Shown here in pieces: positions 36,083-45,844 of a stretch of 64,000 nucleotides of DNA. The stretch covers positions 84,449-148,448 of the forward strand of contig NZ_VLLN01000009.1 of NCBI RefSeq assembly GCF_007830735.1. The letters are read 5' to 3'. A program made the position numbers and the translations under genes. This DNA comes from Geobacter argillaceus (GTDB lineage: Bacteria; Desulfobacterota; Desulfuromonadia; Geobacterales; DSM-12255). The notes under the pieces are model-generated. The model saw nothing but the letters and a program-made list of their open reading frames with translations. It had not been told where the DNA came from and did no database searches. The first letter of the stretch is position 1; each line of letters starts with the position of its first letter.

Positions 36083-36274
36083 CTACGCGTAGGTTGAAAA
36101 ACCGCCTTTTTCGCTTTGTTGAGGGGGTGCCACGTTCTCGGAGTTCTTGGCCAGCATGGTGGCAACCTGGTTCTGCGCATCGGCACTCTGTTTGAGGGCC
36201 ACCACACCAAGCTGGGAGTTGTTCATCTGGTCGCGCAGATAGAGGGCTTGGTTCGCTACTGAAGTGATTTCCAT
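36083..36274 (-). CDS. yjfB: YjfB-family putative motility protein
   Basis: The 63-residue protein matches the YjfB family (PF14070): a short helix-rich protein with DQMNNSQLGVVALKQSADAQ and a C-terminal Ala/Asn/Gln-rich tail. The family is annotated as motility-associated and often lies under flagellar control; its mechanism is unknown. GGGAGGTG precedes the ATG. A weak sigma-28-like sequence lies upstream: TAAA complementary to 36334-36337, a 16-base spacer, and CTCGACAA complementary to 36310-36317. It is transcribed away from amt. Confidence 0.82.
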   Translation of the reverse strand: MEITSVANQALYLRDQMNNSQLGVVALKQSADAQNQVATMLAKNSENVAPPQQSEKGGFSTYA

Positions 36275-36367
36275 GGCATTACACCTCCCATTTGCAGCCT
36301 ACAGGAATATTGTCGAGCCCTGCAAGAACATTCTTTAGAAATAAATCCCGGATCTGAAAAGGCGGCC

Positions 36368-36397
36368 GAATAATTAGCCACCAACGCCTAATTATTC
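36368..36397. promoter_or_regulatory. Inverted repeat upstream of amt
   Basis: GAATAATTAG and CTAATTATTC are perfect 10-base arms 10 bases apart, in the 259-base divergent space between yjfB and amt. The position, about 70 bases upstream of the sigma-54 -24 element, suits an activator site. NtrC binding cannot be claimed. Confidence 0.55.
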
Positions 36398-36462
36398 AGC
36401 AGCACAAAGGGATCAATATCCCCACGCCCACTAAATTTATCATATATTCAGCATGTTGCAAC

Positions 36463-36480
36463 TTGGCAAAGTCATTGCTT
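36463..36480 (+). promoter_or_regulatory. Sigma-54-type promoter for amt
   Basis: TTGGCA (36463-36468) and TTGCTT (36475-36480) place GG and GC ten bases apart, the -24/-12 spacing of RpoN promoters. Transcription would begin near 36490, 44 bases before the amt start. Nitrogen control of amt by sigma-54 is common. Confidence 0.75.
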
Positions 36481-36533
36481 ATCTCTCACAGATTTTCCAA
36501 CGACGGAAAAGACGCTACCAATGGAGGTAAGCA

Positions 36534-37751
36534 ATGGACGTGTCAATGATGACAACGCTGCGCGCCAGCACGGATGTACTTTTTCTCATGCTCGGTGCCG
36601 TCATGGTCTTTGCAATGCATGCCGGATTCGCCTTTCTGGAGGTGGGGACGGTACGCAAGAAGAACCAGGTCAACGCCTTCGTAAAAATCCTCACCGACTG
36701 GGCAGTTTCCACCGTTGTCTATTTCCTGATCGGGTTTCCCCTCGCCTACGGCATTTCCTTTCTCAAACCCGCGGACCAGTTGATGGCGGGCAACCAGGGA
36801 TATGAACTGGTGCACTACTTCTTCCTGCTCTGCTTTGCCGCCTGCATACCGGCCATCATCTCCGGCGGGATCGCCGAACGGGCGAAATTCTGGCCACAGG
36901 TCTTGGCCGGCGCTATCTTTGCCGGGGTGACCTATCCTCTCTTCGAATCGTTTGTCTGGGGCAAGAACTCCTCAATCCTGCAGGACCTGTGCAAACGGGT
37001 CGGCGGTGCGGAATTCCACGACTATGCAGGATCGGTCGTCGTGCACTCCCTGGGCGGCTGGCTCGCCCTACCGGCAGTCATGATCCTGGGGCCACGCATG
37101 GGTCGCTACCTCCGGGGGAAATCACACCCAATCCCCATCAGCAGCATTCCCTTTCTGGCCCTCGGTTCCTGGGTGCTGGCGATAGGCTGGTTCGGGTTCA
37201 ATGTCATGAGCGCCGGCCACTTGGACAAGATATCCGGCCTGGTTGCCGTAAACTCGCTTCTGGCGATGGTTGGTGGGATACTGGTCGCAGTACTGATCAG
37301 TAAGTGCGATCCGGGTTTTGCCCACAACGGTGCACTTGCCGGGCTGATTGCCGTCTGTGCCGGAAGCGACGTCATGCATCCACTCGGTGCGTTCGTCACC
37401 GGAGGGATCGCTTCTCTCATCTTCGTATACGGGTTTCAGTTGGAGCAGGAAAAACTCAAGATCGACGATGTCCTCGGCGTCTGGCCGCTCCATGGGATTA
37501 TCGGCTCGTGGGGTGGAATCGCCGCCGGCTTCTTTGGCCTCAAGGAACTGGGAGGGATGGGTGGGGTCTCTCTCCTGTCACAGTGCATAGGGACCGTTGC
37601 CGCCATTCTGTTCGCCCTCGCGAATGCCTTCCTGGTCTACGGCATTCTGGCGAAAACCGCGGGTATCCGTCTCAGCGACGAAGAGGAGTTTGCCGGCGCC
37701 GACCTGAGCATCCACTCCATTGGCGCTTATCCGGAAGAGCACGTGCGCTAG
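36534..37751 (+). CDS. amt: Ammonium transporter
   Basis: The 405-residue protein is an Amt/Mep channel for ammonium uptake. It has about eleven membrane segments and the family blocks AFLEVGTVRKKNQVNAFVKI near residue 25, the DYAGSVVVHSLGG signature near 165 containing the pore histidine, and LGVWPLHGIIGSWGGIAAG near 315 with the second pore histidine. GGAGGTAAGCA precedes the ATG. There is no glnK gene beside it, unlike most amt loci. The gene is read from a sigma-54-type promoter and ends at a strong bidirectional terminator. Confidence 0.94.
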   Translation: MDVSMMTTLRASTDVLFLMLGAVMVFAMHAGFAFLEVGTVRKKNQVNAFVKILTDWAVSTVVYFLIGFPLAYGISFLKPADQLMAGNQGYELVHYFFLLCFAACIPAIISGGIAERAKFWPQVLAGAIFAGVTYPLFESFVWGKNSSILQDLCKRVGGAEFHDYAGSVVVHSLGGWLALPAVMILGPRMGRYLRGKSHPIPISSIPFLALGSWVLAIGWFGFNVMSAGHLDKISGLVAVNSLLAMVGGILVAVLISKCDPGFAHNGALAGLIAVCAGSDVMHPLGAFVTGGIASLIFVYGFQLEQEKLKIDDVLGVWPLHGIIGSWGGIAAGFFGLKELGGMGGVSLLSQCIGTVAAILFALANAFLVYGILAKTAGIRLSDEEEFAGADLSIHSIGAYPEEHVR

Positions 37752-37771
37752 CCGAGTCAACAATGACCTGC

Positions 37772-37807
37772 AACGAAAAAAGCCCGCGATCGCGGGCTTT
37801 TTTCGTT
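37772..37807. terminator. Perfect 36-bp palindromic bidirectional terminator
   Basis: A perfect palindrome runs from 37772 to 37807: A6 and T6 flank the GCCCGC and GCGGGC arms of the stem. It ends amt on the plus strand and flgM on the minus strand. Confidence 0.93.
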
Positions 37808-37828
37808 TACTCGTTACCGGCAGATATA

Positions 37829-38152
37829 CTATCCGCTCAGGCCATTCTGAAGGAACGAAAGCATCTTCTGGGCAACATCCTTGCCGTTCACCTGATATTT
37901 CCCCGACTCAACCTGCGCCTTCACAGCCTCCACCCGATCGGCCCGGAAACTTGCTTCCTGCTCCTTCCCCTGGGACACGGCCTGACTGATTTGCTCAGCA
38001 GTCTTGGAAATATCGAGTCGGTCTTTCTCAACCTGCGCCTTGGTGCTGCTCGCTGCTTTCTTATCATCCGGTTCAACCTGCGGTGGCTGTTCGACCCGCT
38101 CGGTGCGGGGGGCCTGCAGTCCGGTCTGCGGTAAATTCCCATCAATTTTCAT
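37829..38152 (-). CDS. flgM: Anti-sigma-28 factor FlgM
   Basis: The 107-residue protein inhibits FliA (sigma-28) until the flagellar hook is complete. The conserved C-terminal region has KDRLDISKTAEQI near residue 43 and RVEAVKAQVESGKYQVNGKD near 73, ending in DVAQKMLSFL. The N-terminal half is disordered-looking (Pro, Gln, Glu, Lys), as usual. AAGGGAGG is 9 bases before the ATG. A sigma-28-type promoter lies directly upstream. No other flagellar gene is in the window. Confidence 0.92.
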   Translation of the reverse strand: MKIDGNLPQTGLQAPRTERVEQPPQVEPDDKKAASSTKAQVEKDRLDISKTAEQISQAVSQGKEQEASFRADRVEAVKAQVESGKYQVNGKDVAQKMLSFLQNGLSG

Positions 38153-38190
38153 AACGATCCGCCTCCCTTCTCGCCATATGCTGCCATACT

Positions 38191-38217
38191 ATTTCGGCCC
38201 AACACCCTAAAACTTTA
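38191..38217 (-). promoter_or_regulatory. Sigma-28 (FliA)-type promoter for flgM
   Basis: On the minus strand TAAA (complement of 38214-38217) is followed after 15 bases by GCCGAAAT (complement of 38191-38198). The consensus is TAAA-N15-GCCGATAA, so six of eight -10 bases match with exact spacing. It lies about 40 bases upstream of the flgM start. Confidence 0.75.
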
Positions 38218-38265
38218 GTCAATCATACACAGATATATATTATATATATTTAATAAAATTCGCAA

Positions 38266-39087
38266 TCACTTGTCCTGTTTGACCAGTATGAGCACCTCTT
38301 CCAATCGGGACGTGTTCACAAACGGCCGGAGTTCTATGGTCTGAAAGATGCCATACTCACCTTTGCGCACCATGGTCACTTCACCCACGGGAAGCCCTTT
38401 GGGAAAGATCTGACCGACACCGGAAGTGACAATCACGTCACCGACCTTGATATCATCGTCCCGCATGGCAAATTCCATTGAACAACGACCATCCCCTTTC
38501 CCCTTTACCACGCCGCGCCCCCTTGAGCGCTGTGTAATACCGGCTATCGAACTGGCATGGTCCGTCACCAGCAGGACCCGCGAACTGCCTGCCGCCACTT
38601 TTATGAGCTGACCGACAACACCATTGGCGGCAATCACGGGCATTCCCTCCTGAAGACCATCCACGCTACCGCGATCGATCAGAATGGTTCTGAACCAAGG
38701 GGAGCTGTCCTCGCCGACGACATGCGCTGCCAGGATGGCGTTGGGCTGCCCGGCTTTCAGATTCAGAAGCTTCTGCAGACGATCGTTTGCCAGCACTGCC
38801 TCCTGGTCCTGAATGAGCCTGGTGTTGAGCCTTTTGACAGTCTCCCTGAGCTGCAGATTTTCCTGACGAACCCCCACCAGATCGATGTAATCATTCCAGA
38901 TAGTCATAATGCCGCGGTTTACATGGTCAACAACACCGATAACAGGGGCAGTAATGGTAAGAACTGCGCGCTCGAATGGATTTGCCCGTTCCTTGTTTTT
39001 CAGGTTCAGGGAGTAGAAAATCAGAGCGGCCAGGAAAATGAAGCCGATCAAGACGACAATACGATATTTTTTAAACTGTTCCCACAT
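38266..39087 (-). CDS. mreC: Rod-shape-determining protein MreC
   Basis: The 273-residue protein is the periplasmic scaffold of the elongasome. One N-terminal membrane anchor (IVVLIGFIFLAALIFYSLNL) leads into a coiled coil (LRETVKRLNTRLIQDQEAVL near residue 85) and two beta-barrel lobes. PWFRTILIDRGSVDGLQEGM near 130 and DHASSIAGITQRSRGRGVV near 180 are MreC hallmarks. It is separated from mreB by about 4 kb of sugar-nucleotide genes on the same strand. No mreD follows; next on the strand is flgM, after an AT-rich gap. Confidence 0.93.
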   Translation of the reverse strand: MWEQFKKYRIVVLIGFIFLAALIFYSLNLKNKERANPFERAVLTITAPVIGVVDHVNRGIMTIWNDYIDLVGVRQENLQLRETVKRLNTRLIQDQEAVLANDRLQKLLNLKAGQPNAILAAHVVGEDSSPWFRTILIDRGSVDGLQEGMPVIAANGVVGQLIKVAAGSSRVLLVTDHASSIAGITQRSRGRGVVKGKGDGRCSMEFAMRDDDIKVGDVIVTSGVGQIFPKGLPVGEVTMVRKGEYGIFQTIELRPFVNTSRLEEVLILVKQDK

Positions 39088-39112
39088 GGCAATACCTGAA
39101 CTAAAAACAGAT

Positions 39113-39136
39113 ATGGGGGGCCTTCCCGCCCCCCAT
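39113..39136 (-). terminator. Hairpin between the rmlC-like gene and mreC
   Basis: ATGGGGGG and CCCCCCAT form an 8-bp stem with an 8-base loop, followed on the minus strand by TATCTGTTTTT. It may attenuate transcription into mreC. The T-run begins five bases after the stem, so strength is doubtful. Confidence 0.5.
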
Positions 39137-39189
39137 GCAGCTGCATCTGTTGCCCCGGGTACCGATGGAACCCGAGGTAAAACAATCGA

Positions 39190-39681
39190 TCAGTCGAGAA
39201 TAAACGTTGAGCCCGACTCTTCTTCGTGCCTAATCTCGTCAACCGGGCTACGCTTACCCTCACCCGCGTAAAGTCGATTGGGGGCGTTGAACACCAGACC
39301 GTTTTCCATCCCTATGTTGCGGTAGGCATGGACCACTCCCGGAGGGACAATGACCATCAGGGGGCTGTCAACACCGGCATAGAAGAACTGTTTTACACCA
39401 CAAGTCGACGAATCTTCCCGGCTATCCCACAGATAGACCTTGAAATTGGATGGCCCCATAAAGCAGAAATAATCGGTCTGATCCACATGTTCGTGGGGTC
39501 CGCGGGCAACACCGGGCTGGGTCATGGAAAAGTACGCCATGACCGGCATCTGTTCCGGAGCGGTTTCGTCCGCACGGAACAGCTCGGCCAGCCACCCCCG
39601 TTCATCCAGGTACTTGGTCAAAGGACGGATCACCACATCGTGAATCTTCCCTTTTTGAAATGTCGTTATCGCGCCCTTCAC
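39190..39681 (-). CDS. dTDP-4-dehydrorhamnose 3,5-epimerase-like cupin protein
   Basis: The 163-residue protein is a cupin related to RmlC, which epimerises dTDP-4-keto-6-deoxyglucose. [17 protein letters not shown] near residue 60 holds the active-site histidine, and [15 protein letters not shown] near 110 the second half of the cupin. It is about 20 residues shorter than standard RmlC, so the exact sugar product is uncertain. GTG 39681 overlaps the rfbA stop codon. The neighbour supplies dTDP-glucose, supporting a role in nucleotide-sugar synthesis. Confidence 0.85.
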   Translation of the reverse strand: MKGAITTFQKGKIHDVVIRPLTKYLDERGWLAELFRADETAPEQMPVMAYFSMTQPGVARGPHEHVDQTDYFCFMGPSNFKVYLWDSREDSSTCGVKQFFYAGVDSPLMVIVPPGVVHAYRNIGMENGLVFNAPNRLYAGEGKRSPVDEIRHEEESGSTFILD

Positions 39682-40577
39682 GAGTTCTCCTCCAAACCGC
39701 AGAGATCGGCTTCATGGTAAATACGCTGCAGGTACTCCCGGTACCCCGATTTCGGGGTATTTTCGATGATCGCCGCCATCTGTTGACAGTTGATGTACCC
39801 TTTCCGGAGGGCAATCTCCTCAAGGCAGGCAATCTTCAACCCTTGTCTGGCCTCCAGCGTGCCGATGAAATGACTCGCCTCCAGAAGACTTTGGTGGGTT
39901 CCGGTATCGAGCCAGGCGATTCCCCGTCCGAGCTTTTCCACTCGCAGCTTTCCGCGGCGCAGATACTCGAGGTTAACGTCGGTGATCTCCAGTTCGCCAC
40001 GGGCCGAAGGCTTCATCTCCTTGGCAAGCTGCACCACCGAGCTGTCATAGAGATACAGACCGGGTACCGCATAGTTGGTCCTCGGCTTCGCCGGCTTTTC
40101 CTCGATGCCGATGGCCTTTCCCCGGCTGTCGAACTCCACCACGCCATACCGTTCGGGATCGTTCACGTAGTAACCGAAGATAAGGGCGCCATCCGTGAAA
40201 TCGGTGGCAAGCCGGTCGAGTCCCATCTTGCCGTAGAAGATGTTGTCGCCTAGGATCAGACAGACCGGGTCGCCGTCTATGAACTCCTCGCCGACGATGA
40301 AGGCCTGAGCGATCCCCTTTGGCTCGGGCTGGACCTTGTAGCTGAGCTTGATCCCCCAGCGGGAACCGTCCCCGAGGAGGGCCTGGAAACGCGGCGTATC
40401 GTGGGGTGTGGAGATGATCAGGATCTCGTTGATCCCCGCCGTCATCAGGGTGGCGAGGGGATAATAGATCATCGGCTTGTCGTATACCGGCTGCAACTGC
40501 TTGCTGGCCACCAGGGTCAGGGGATACAGCCTGCTTCCGGCCCCGCCGGCCAGGATGATCCCCTTGCGAATAGTCAT
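39678..40577 (-). CDS. rfbA: Glucose-1-phosphate thymidylyltransferase
   Basis: The 299-residue enzyme makes dTDP-glucose from dTTP and glucose-1-phosphate, the first step to dTDP-rhamnose and other deoxysugars. The nucleotide-binding loop [16 protein letters not shown] is at residue 5, [10 protein letters not shown] near 105, [20 protein letters not shown] near 160 and [14 protein letters not shown] near 220. ATG 40577 has GGAG seven bases upstream; the 19-codon extension to 40634 is not needed. rfbB and rfbD are not in the window. Confidence 0.94.
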   Translation of the reverse strand: MTIRKGIILAGGAGSRLYPLTLVASKQLQPVYDKPMIYYPLATLMTAGINEILIISTPHDTPRFQALLGDGSRWGIKLSYKVQPEPKGIAQAFIVGEEFIDGDPVCLILGDNIFYGKMGLDRLATDFTDGALIFGYYVNDPERYGVVEFDSRGKAIGIEEKPAKPRTNYAVPGLYLYDSSVVQLAKEMKPSARGELEITDVNLEYLRRGKLRVEKLGRGIAWLDTGTHQSLLEASHFIGTLEARQGLKIACLEEIALRKGYINCQQMAAIIENTPKSGYREYLQRIYHEADLCGLEENS

Positions 40578-40668
40578 GACAGACTCCGTCTCCATAATTT
40601 CAAAACTATGCGGTTCGCGTACGATTTTTAACATACCCGCCAGACCAGGTCAAACGCAAATCCCGTTG

Positions 40669-41244
40669 TCACGCGGTCAGAACTATCATCCGGGCCGCCT
40701 CGGGAAGATCGTCACAGACCGGCACTCCGGGCGGCACCTTCAGCGCTTCAACAACGCCGTAGCCGGTCCGTACCAGAACTGGCCGGCATCCCGCCGCCAG
40801 GGCCGCCTCCACATCGGCAAGCTTGTCCCCCACCAGATAGGAGGCTCCCAGATCAACATGCCACTCCCGGGCTGCCGTCAGCAGCATGCCGGGCAATGGC
40901 TTGCGGCAGTCGCACTCCCTGCGATAGTCGCCCACCCCGTGCTCCGGATGATGGGGGCAGAAATAGTAGGCATCAATCGCAGCCCCGACCCGTGCCAGTT
41001 CACTGTCCATATGGGCGTGCAGACGGGCCAGGGCCGCCTCGTCGTAATAGCCGCGGCCGATGCCCGACTGGTTGGTGACCACGATAACGAGAAAGCCGGA
41101 TCTACGCAGGTCCCGGATCACTTCGGGAACCCCGGGAATGAACGCAAACTCTTCCACCCGGTGCAGATACACACGCTCCTCGTTGATGGTGCCATCCCGA
41201 TCGAGAAAAACCGCCCGGCGAAGGTCCTCACCCCTCACTCTCAC
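40669..41244 (-). CDS. gmhB: Heptose 1,7-bisphosphate 7-phosphatase
   Basis: The 191-residue HAD phosphatase removes the 7-phosphate in ADP-heptose synthesis for LPS. HAD motif I is [11 protein letters not shown] near residue 13, motif [14 protein letters not shown], and the zinc loop has CPHHPEH followed by RRECDCRKP near 105; motif IV is [16 protein letters not shown] 41244 overlaps the gmhA stop (GTGA); GTG 41238 has better GGAG spacing. The start region, its ribosome binding site and the first five codons come from a heptad-repeat tract. Confidence 0.92.
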   Translation of the reverse strand: MRVRGEDLRRAVFLDRDGTINEERVYLHRVEEFAFIPGVPEVIRDLRRSGFLVIVVTNQSGIGRGYYDEAALARLHAHMDSELARVGAAIDAYYFCPHHPEHGVGDYRRECDCRKPLPGMLLTAAREWHVDLGASYLVGDKLADVEAALAAGCRPVLVRTGYGVVEALKVPPGVPVCDDLPEAARMIVLTA

Positions 41245-41252
41245 TCCTCACC
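41226..41252. repeat. Heptad repeat at the gmhA-gmhB junction
   Basis: CCTCACC (41226-41232) and CCTCACT (41233-41239) are followed by a 6-base CTCACT and another CCTCACC. On the minus strand the units read GGTGAGG and AGTGAGG, giving several GTG codons and GAGG sequences that serve gmhB. Part of it also codes for the end of gmhA. Confidence 0.65.
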
Positions 41253-41819
41253 GGGGAAAAGTCGCTTCTCCACCAAGTCACAGATGATATGGATGATGGT
41301 GAGATGCCCTTCCTGGATACGTGGCGTGTCAACGCTCGGTACGATCAGCGCCAGATCGGCCTCCCCTTTTATGGTACCGCCATCTTTTCCCAGGAGGCCG
41401 ATCGTCCGGCACCCCAGTTCCCTGGCCTTCTCCATGGCAGCAAGGACATTGGGTGAGTTGCCGCTGGTGGAGATCCCGACAACCACATCACCTGCCCGGG
41501 CCAACCCTTCCACCTGGCGGGCGAATATCCGGTCAAAACCGTAATCGTTCCCGAGCGCAGTCAGAATGGAACTGTCAGTGGTAAGCGCGATGGCAGGGAG
41601 CGCCCGCCGCTCAAGCTTGAAGCGACCAATGATTTCCGCGGCAAAGTGCTGGGCGTCAGCCGCCGAACCGCCGTTCCCCATGATCAACAGTTTTTTCCCG
41701 TCGCTCAGAGCCGCGACCAGCATGTCGACGGCCTCTGCTATCCGACCGCTGAGTGTCCGCTCTATTTCCGCAATGACCTGACCATGGTGCTGCAACTGGG
41801 CCTGGATTTCCTCATTCAC
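41241..41819 (-). CDS. gmhA: Phosphoheptose isomerase
   Basis: The 192-residue protein, the same length as E. coli GmhA, converts sedoheptulose-7-phosphate to heptose-7-phosphate. The SIS domain has [20 protein letters not shown] near residue 47, [18 protein letters not shown] near 80, and [20 protein letters not shown] near 108. GTG 41819 follows AAAGGAG by 8 bases; a GTG 13 codons upstream overlaps the glycosyltransferase gene. It feeds gmhB, the next gene. Confidence 0.93.
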   Translation of the reverse strand: MNEEIQAQLQHHGQVIAEIERTLSGRIAEAVDMLVAALSDGKKLLIMGNGGSAADAQHFAAEIIGRFKLERRALPAIALTTDSSILTALGNDYGFDRIFARQVEGLARAGDVVVGISTSGNSPNVLAAMEKARELGCRTIGLLGKDGGTIKGEADLALIVPSVDTPRIQEGHLTIIHIICDLVEKRLFPGEE

Positions 41820-41854
41820 GCGCTGCACTCCTTTCCCCGCAGTAAACCCGGCAA

Positions 41855-42958
41855 TCACCCCTGCGCAGCAGTAATACCGGCAAAACGTGTTGCCTGGTTC
41901 TCCCGGATACCAGCGGCAAACACCGCAAAGTCCAGACCGCGATCCTGCCCCGGGACGGCTATGCCGTCAGGATTCGTGACGAATTCGACCGAAGGAAGCC
42001 GCGCAGCCAGATCGTTAGCACTGCGTCGGGCAGCCCGCTCGGTAAACAGTGCCGGCAGGCGAATGATCCGCAACCGGTCATGGCGGGTTGTCCAACCGGC
42101 ATCCCGCAGCCCCCTGAACAGTCCGGAGTGGGCCAGTATGGTACAGCCGTGCCCCTGCCGAACCGCCTGCAAGGCCAGTTCGGCCACAGCGGAAACCGTC
42201 TCGGACCGGGTGTCGGCCGGAAGGTAGAAGCAATACTGCCGCTCAAGCCCCCACCGTTCCTCGTAGCGCACCTTCCCGTCACCCCGGCGCATCTGACGCG
42301 CTGACGGTGAACCGTAGAATTTGACCGGGAGGAGGTCCACGACCACCCGAGGCGCAACGCCGGTGCGAAACCCGGCCTGCCAGGCCCGCCTGGAGTAGTC
42401 CCGCAGACACCACTCCTCGTCCCACAAATCTTCGTCGAACCCGCCAATCCGGTCGTACAGCGCCCCCTTCACCAGCATGGCGCTGAACGAGCCATGATCG
42501 CGCTCGGCAAAACCGTCTCCGCTTTTGACTTTTTCATGCGCCTGCAGAAGGTTCCCCGGCACGACCATGCCGACATCATCCGCTGATGCAGCGGCCACAA
42601 GCCCATCCAGCCAACCGGGCCGCACCCTGGTCGTGCAGTGGAGGATCACCCGCAGCGCGGCGTCGGACCTGGCCAGGCCGGCATTGATCGCCCGCACATG
42701 CCCCAGATTTCGCTCAAATGAGATGAAGAGCGCGCGGTCATCCAGGTGCTCGGCAACGGCCTCCACCAACTGCTCGGTTTCCCGTTCGCACCCGTTGTTC
42801 AGGAAGATGAAACGGGCATCGGGCGTGTTCTCAACGAGGCTCGCCAGTGCGCTCCCCACCGAAGCGGCCTCCCCCCAGATCGGGATGATCAGGTCAACGG
42901 TTACGGTCGTATCTGCACCGCTATGGGTACTGCCTGTATATGTCGTCTGCATGGCCAT
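41855..42958 (-). CDS. Family 2 glycosyltransferase with C-terminal extension
   Basis: The 367-residue protein has a GT-A fold: [20 protein letters not shown] near residue 21, FIFLNNGC near 50, [16 protein letters not shown] near 80. The position of the usual DxD reads [12 protein letters not shown], a non-standard version. [20 protein letters not shown] near 175 is the typical acceptor-side block. About 110 C-terminal residues (from [10 protein letters not shown]) match nothing recognised. It lies between mreB and gmhA on the same strand, so transfer of a sugar to a cell-envelope glycan is likely. Confidence 0.83.
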   Translation of the reverse strand: MAMQTTYTGSTHSGADTTVTVDLIIPIWGEAASVGSALASLVENTPDARFIFLNNGCERETEQLVEAVAEHLDDRALFISFERNLGHVRAINAGLARSDAALRVILHCTTRVRPGWLDGLVAAASADDVGMVVPGNLLQAHEKVKSGDGFAERDHGSFSAMLVKGALYDRIGGFDEDLWDEEWCLRDYSRRAWQAGFRTGVAPRVVVDLLPVKFYGSPSARQMRRGDGKVRYEERWGLERQYCFYLPADTRSETVSAVAELALQAVRQGHGCTILAHSGLFRGLRDAGWTTRHDRLRIIRLPALFTERAARRSANDLAARLPSVEFVTNPDGIAVPGQDRGLDFAVFAAGIRENQATRFAGITAAQG

Positions 42959-43019
42959 TAGGAAAAAAAAGGGCCAAAGGTGTCCCTTCAGCCCGTTTGT
43001 TCAGATCGCTATTCCCGTC

Positions 43020-44111
<1,092 letters not shown>

Positions 44112-44281
44112 TTATAACAAAATCACCTGATTGATGCAAGCTTTAATGCCCTTTATCGGCTATTTTACGGCATATAAGGCAAAAAGTGAGAACTGGCGCC
44201 GATTCGCAGCCGTTTTGATACCTTGCGACAGGGCGTTCTTATGGTACTGTTATCTCATATCCCAGTTGGAGAACGGTTTCC

Positions 44282-45844
44282 ATGGACCAGCGACTCCTCA
44301 GTTCGCTCCTCAGGCCCGAAGCCTATCCCGAACCGACCGGCTCTGTGTCGCTGCAGCAGACACACGTCTCCTGGCTCCTCTTCACCGACCGATTTGTCTA
44401 CAAAATCAAGAAACCGGTCGATTTCGGCTTTCTCAACTTTACCACCATGGACCGCCGCCGCTTTTACTGTCACGAAGAGGTGCGCCTCAACAGCCGCCTC
44501 TCCCACGACCTGTACGAAGGAGTCATTGAAATCAGGGAGACCCCTGACGGTGCAGTCTTCGACGGAACCGGACGGGTTATCGACTACGCGGTGAAGATGC
44601 ACCGGCTACCGGCCGAGCGGATGCTTGACCGCCTGGTGGAGACGGAAGGGGTACGTTCCGACCGTATCCGCGAACTTGGCAGGATCATTGCCGACTTCCA
44701 TCTGGGTGCGGCCCGGGGAAGCGAAATCAGCCGCCATGGTGAGCTCGGCACCATCCGAAGGAACTGGACCGAGAGCTTGGAACAGGTTGCACCATTCGTG
44801 CCCAACTGCATTCCCGAACAGCACCTGACCACTATCCGCGCCTGGTCGGAGCGATTCATGACCGAACAGGCGCCGCTATTCGCCAAGCGGCTGGCGGAGG
44901 GGTTCATTCGCGACTGCGACGGCGATCTCCATTTGGGAAACATCTGCCTCACGGATCGCTTTCACATCTTCGACTGCATCGAATTCAACGAGCGCTTCCG
45001 CTATATCGATACCGCGGCGGACCTGGCCTTTCTCCTCATGGATCTCGACTTCCACGGCCGGAGCGACTTTGGTTCGCTGCTGCTGGAGACCTATATGGCT
45101 GAGACCGGTGACGGGGAGATTGCGCTGCTGCTGGATTTCTACCGTGTCTATCGTGCCTTTGTCCGGGGCAAGGTAACGGCATTCCGGTTGGATGACCCGG
45201 CTACACCGCAGGAAGAGCGGAGCCGGGTTCAGGAACTGGCAACAGCCTATTTCCGGCTGGCCAGGGGGTACCTCCTGCGTCCGAACCTCCCCCTCACCCT
45301 CTTCATCACCTGTGGCCTGATGGGGAGCGGCAAAAGCAGCATCGCCCGCCTGCTGGCCAGGGAACTGGGCCTGGTCTGGCTTCGCTCGGACCGGACCAGA
45401 AAGGAACTGGCCGGCGTCACCGTACCACCCGACACCACGGAGGATTTCGGCACGGGGCTCTACACCCCTGAGATGACAGAGGCCACGTACGGTGAGCTTG
45501 CCCGGCTGGCCGAAGAACAGCTGAGAGCCGGACGAAGTGTCGTGGTGGACGCCACATTTTGCAAGATGAAAGATCGCGACAGCTTCCGTCAACTGGGCGC
45601 CGGAACCGGCGCCCGCTGTATGACCATTGCCGTTGAATGCCCTCTTGACCTGCTCGCAAAAAGACTGCAGAGCCGCTACGAGGAGAGATTGGACATTTCC
45701 GATGGCAGGCCAGAACTGCTCGACGAGCAGGCCGCGACATTCGAACCACCGAGCCGGGATGAAGGGGACCTGATCCGGTTGCACTCAGTTGGCCACCCGT
45801 TTGCCCTGGCTGAACAGGTACTGCAGGAGCTGAAACTGTCATGA
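44282..45844 (+). CDS. Fusion of aminoglycoside-phosphotransferase-like and P-loop kinase domains
   Basis: The 520-residue protein has an N-terminal APH/kinase-like half, with an ATP lysine region FVYKIKKPVDFGFLNF near residue 38 and catalytic loop DCDGDLHLGNICL near 210. Its C-terminal half is a P-loop kinase (Walker A GLMGSGKSSIARLLA near 347, VVVDATFCKMKDR near 420). This fused pair is a widespread but poorly characterised family, sometimes labelled AAA/APH protein; its substrate is unknown. It overlaps the next gene by 4 bases (ATGA), which ties it to the partner-switching cassette. Confidence 0.87.
   Translation: MDQRLLSSLLRPEAYPEPTGSVSLQQTHVSWLLFTDRFVYKIKKPVDFGFLNFTTMDRRRFYCHEEVRLNSRLSHDLYEGVIEIRETPDGAVFDGTGRVIDYAVKMHRLPAERMLDRLVETEGVRSDRIRELGRIIADFHLGAARGSEISRHGELGTIRRNWTESLEQVAPFVPNCIPEQHLTTIRAWSERFMTEQAPLFAKRLAEGFIRDCDGDLHLGNICLTDRFHIFDCIEFNERFRYIDTAADLAFLLMDLDFHGRSDFGSLLLETYMAETGDGEIALLLDFYRVYRAFVRGKVTAFRLDDPATPQEERSRVQELATAYFRLARGYLLRPNLPLTLFITCGLMGSGKSSIARLLARELGLVWLRSDRTRKELAGVTVPPDTTEDFGTGLYTPEMTEATYGELARLAEEQLRAGRSVVVDATFCKMKDRDSFRQLGAGTGARCMTIAVECPLDLLAKRLQSRYEERLDISDGRPELLDEQAATFEPPSRDEGDLIRLHSVGHPFALAEQVLQELKLS

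Noticed and set aside
44131..44529. Plus-strand frame overlapping the start of the kinase fusion
   Set aside because: It lies in another frame of a well-supported gene and its translation is arginine- and proline-rich.
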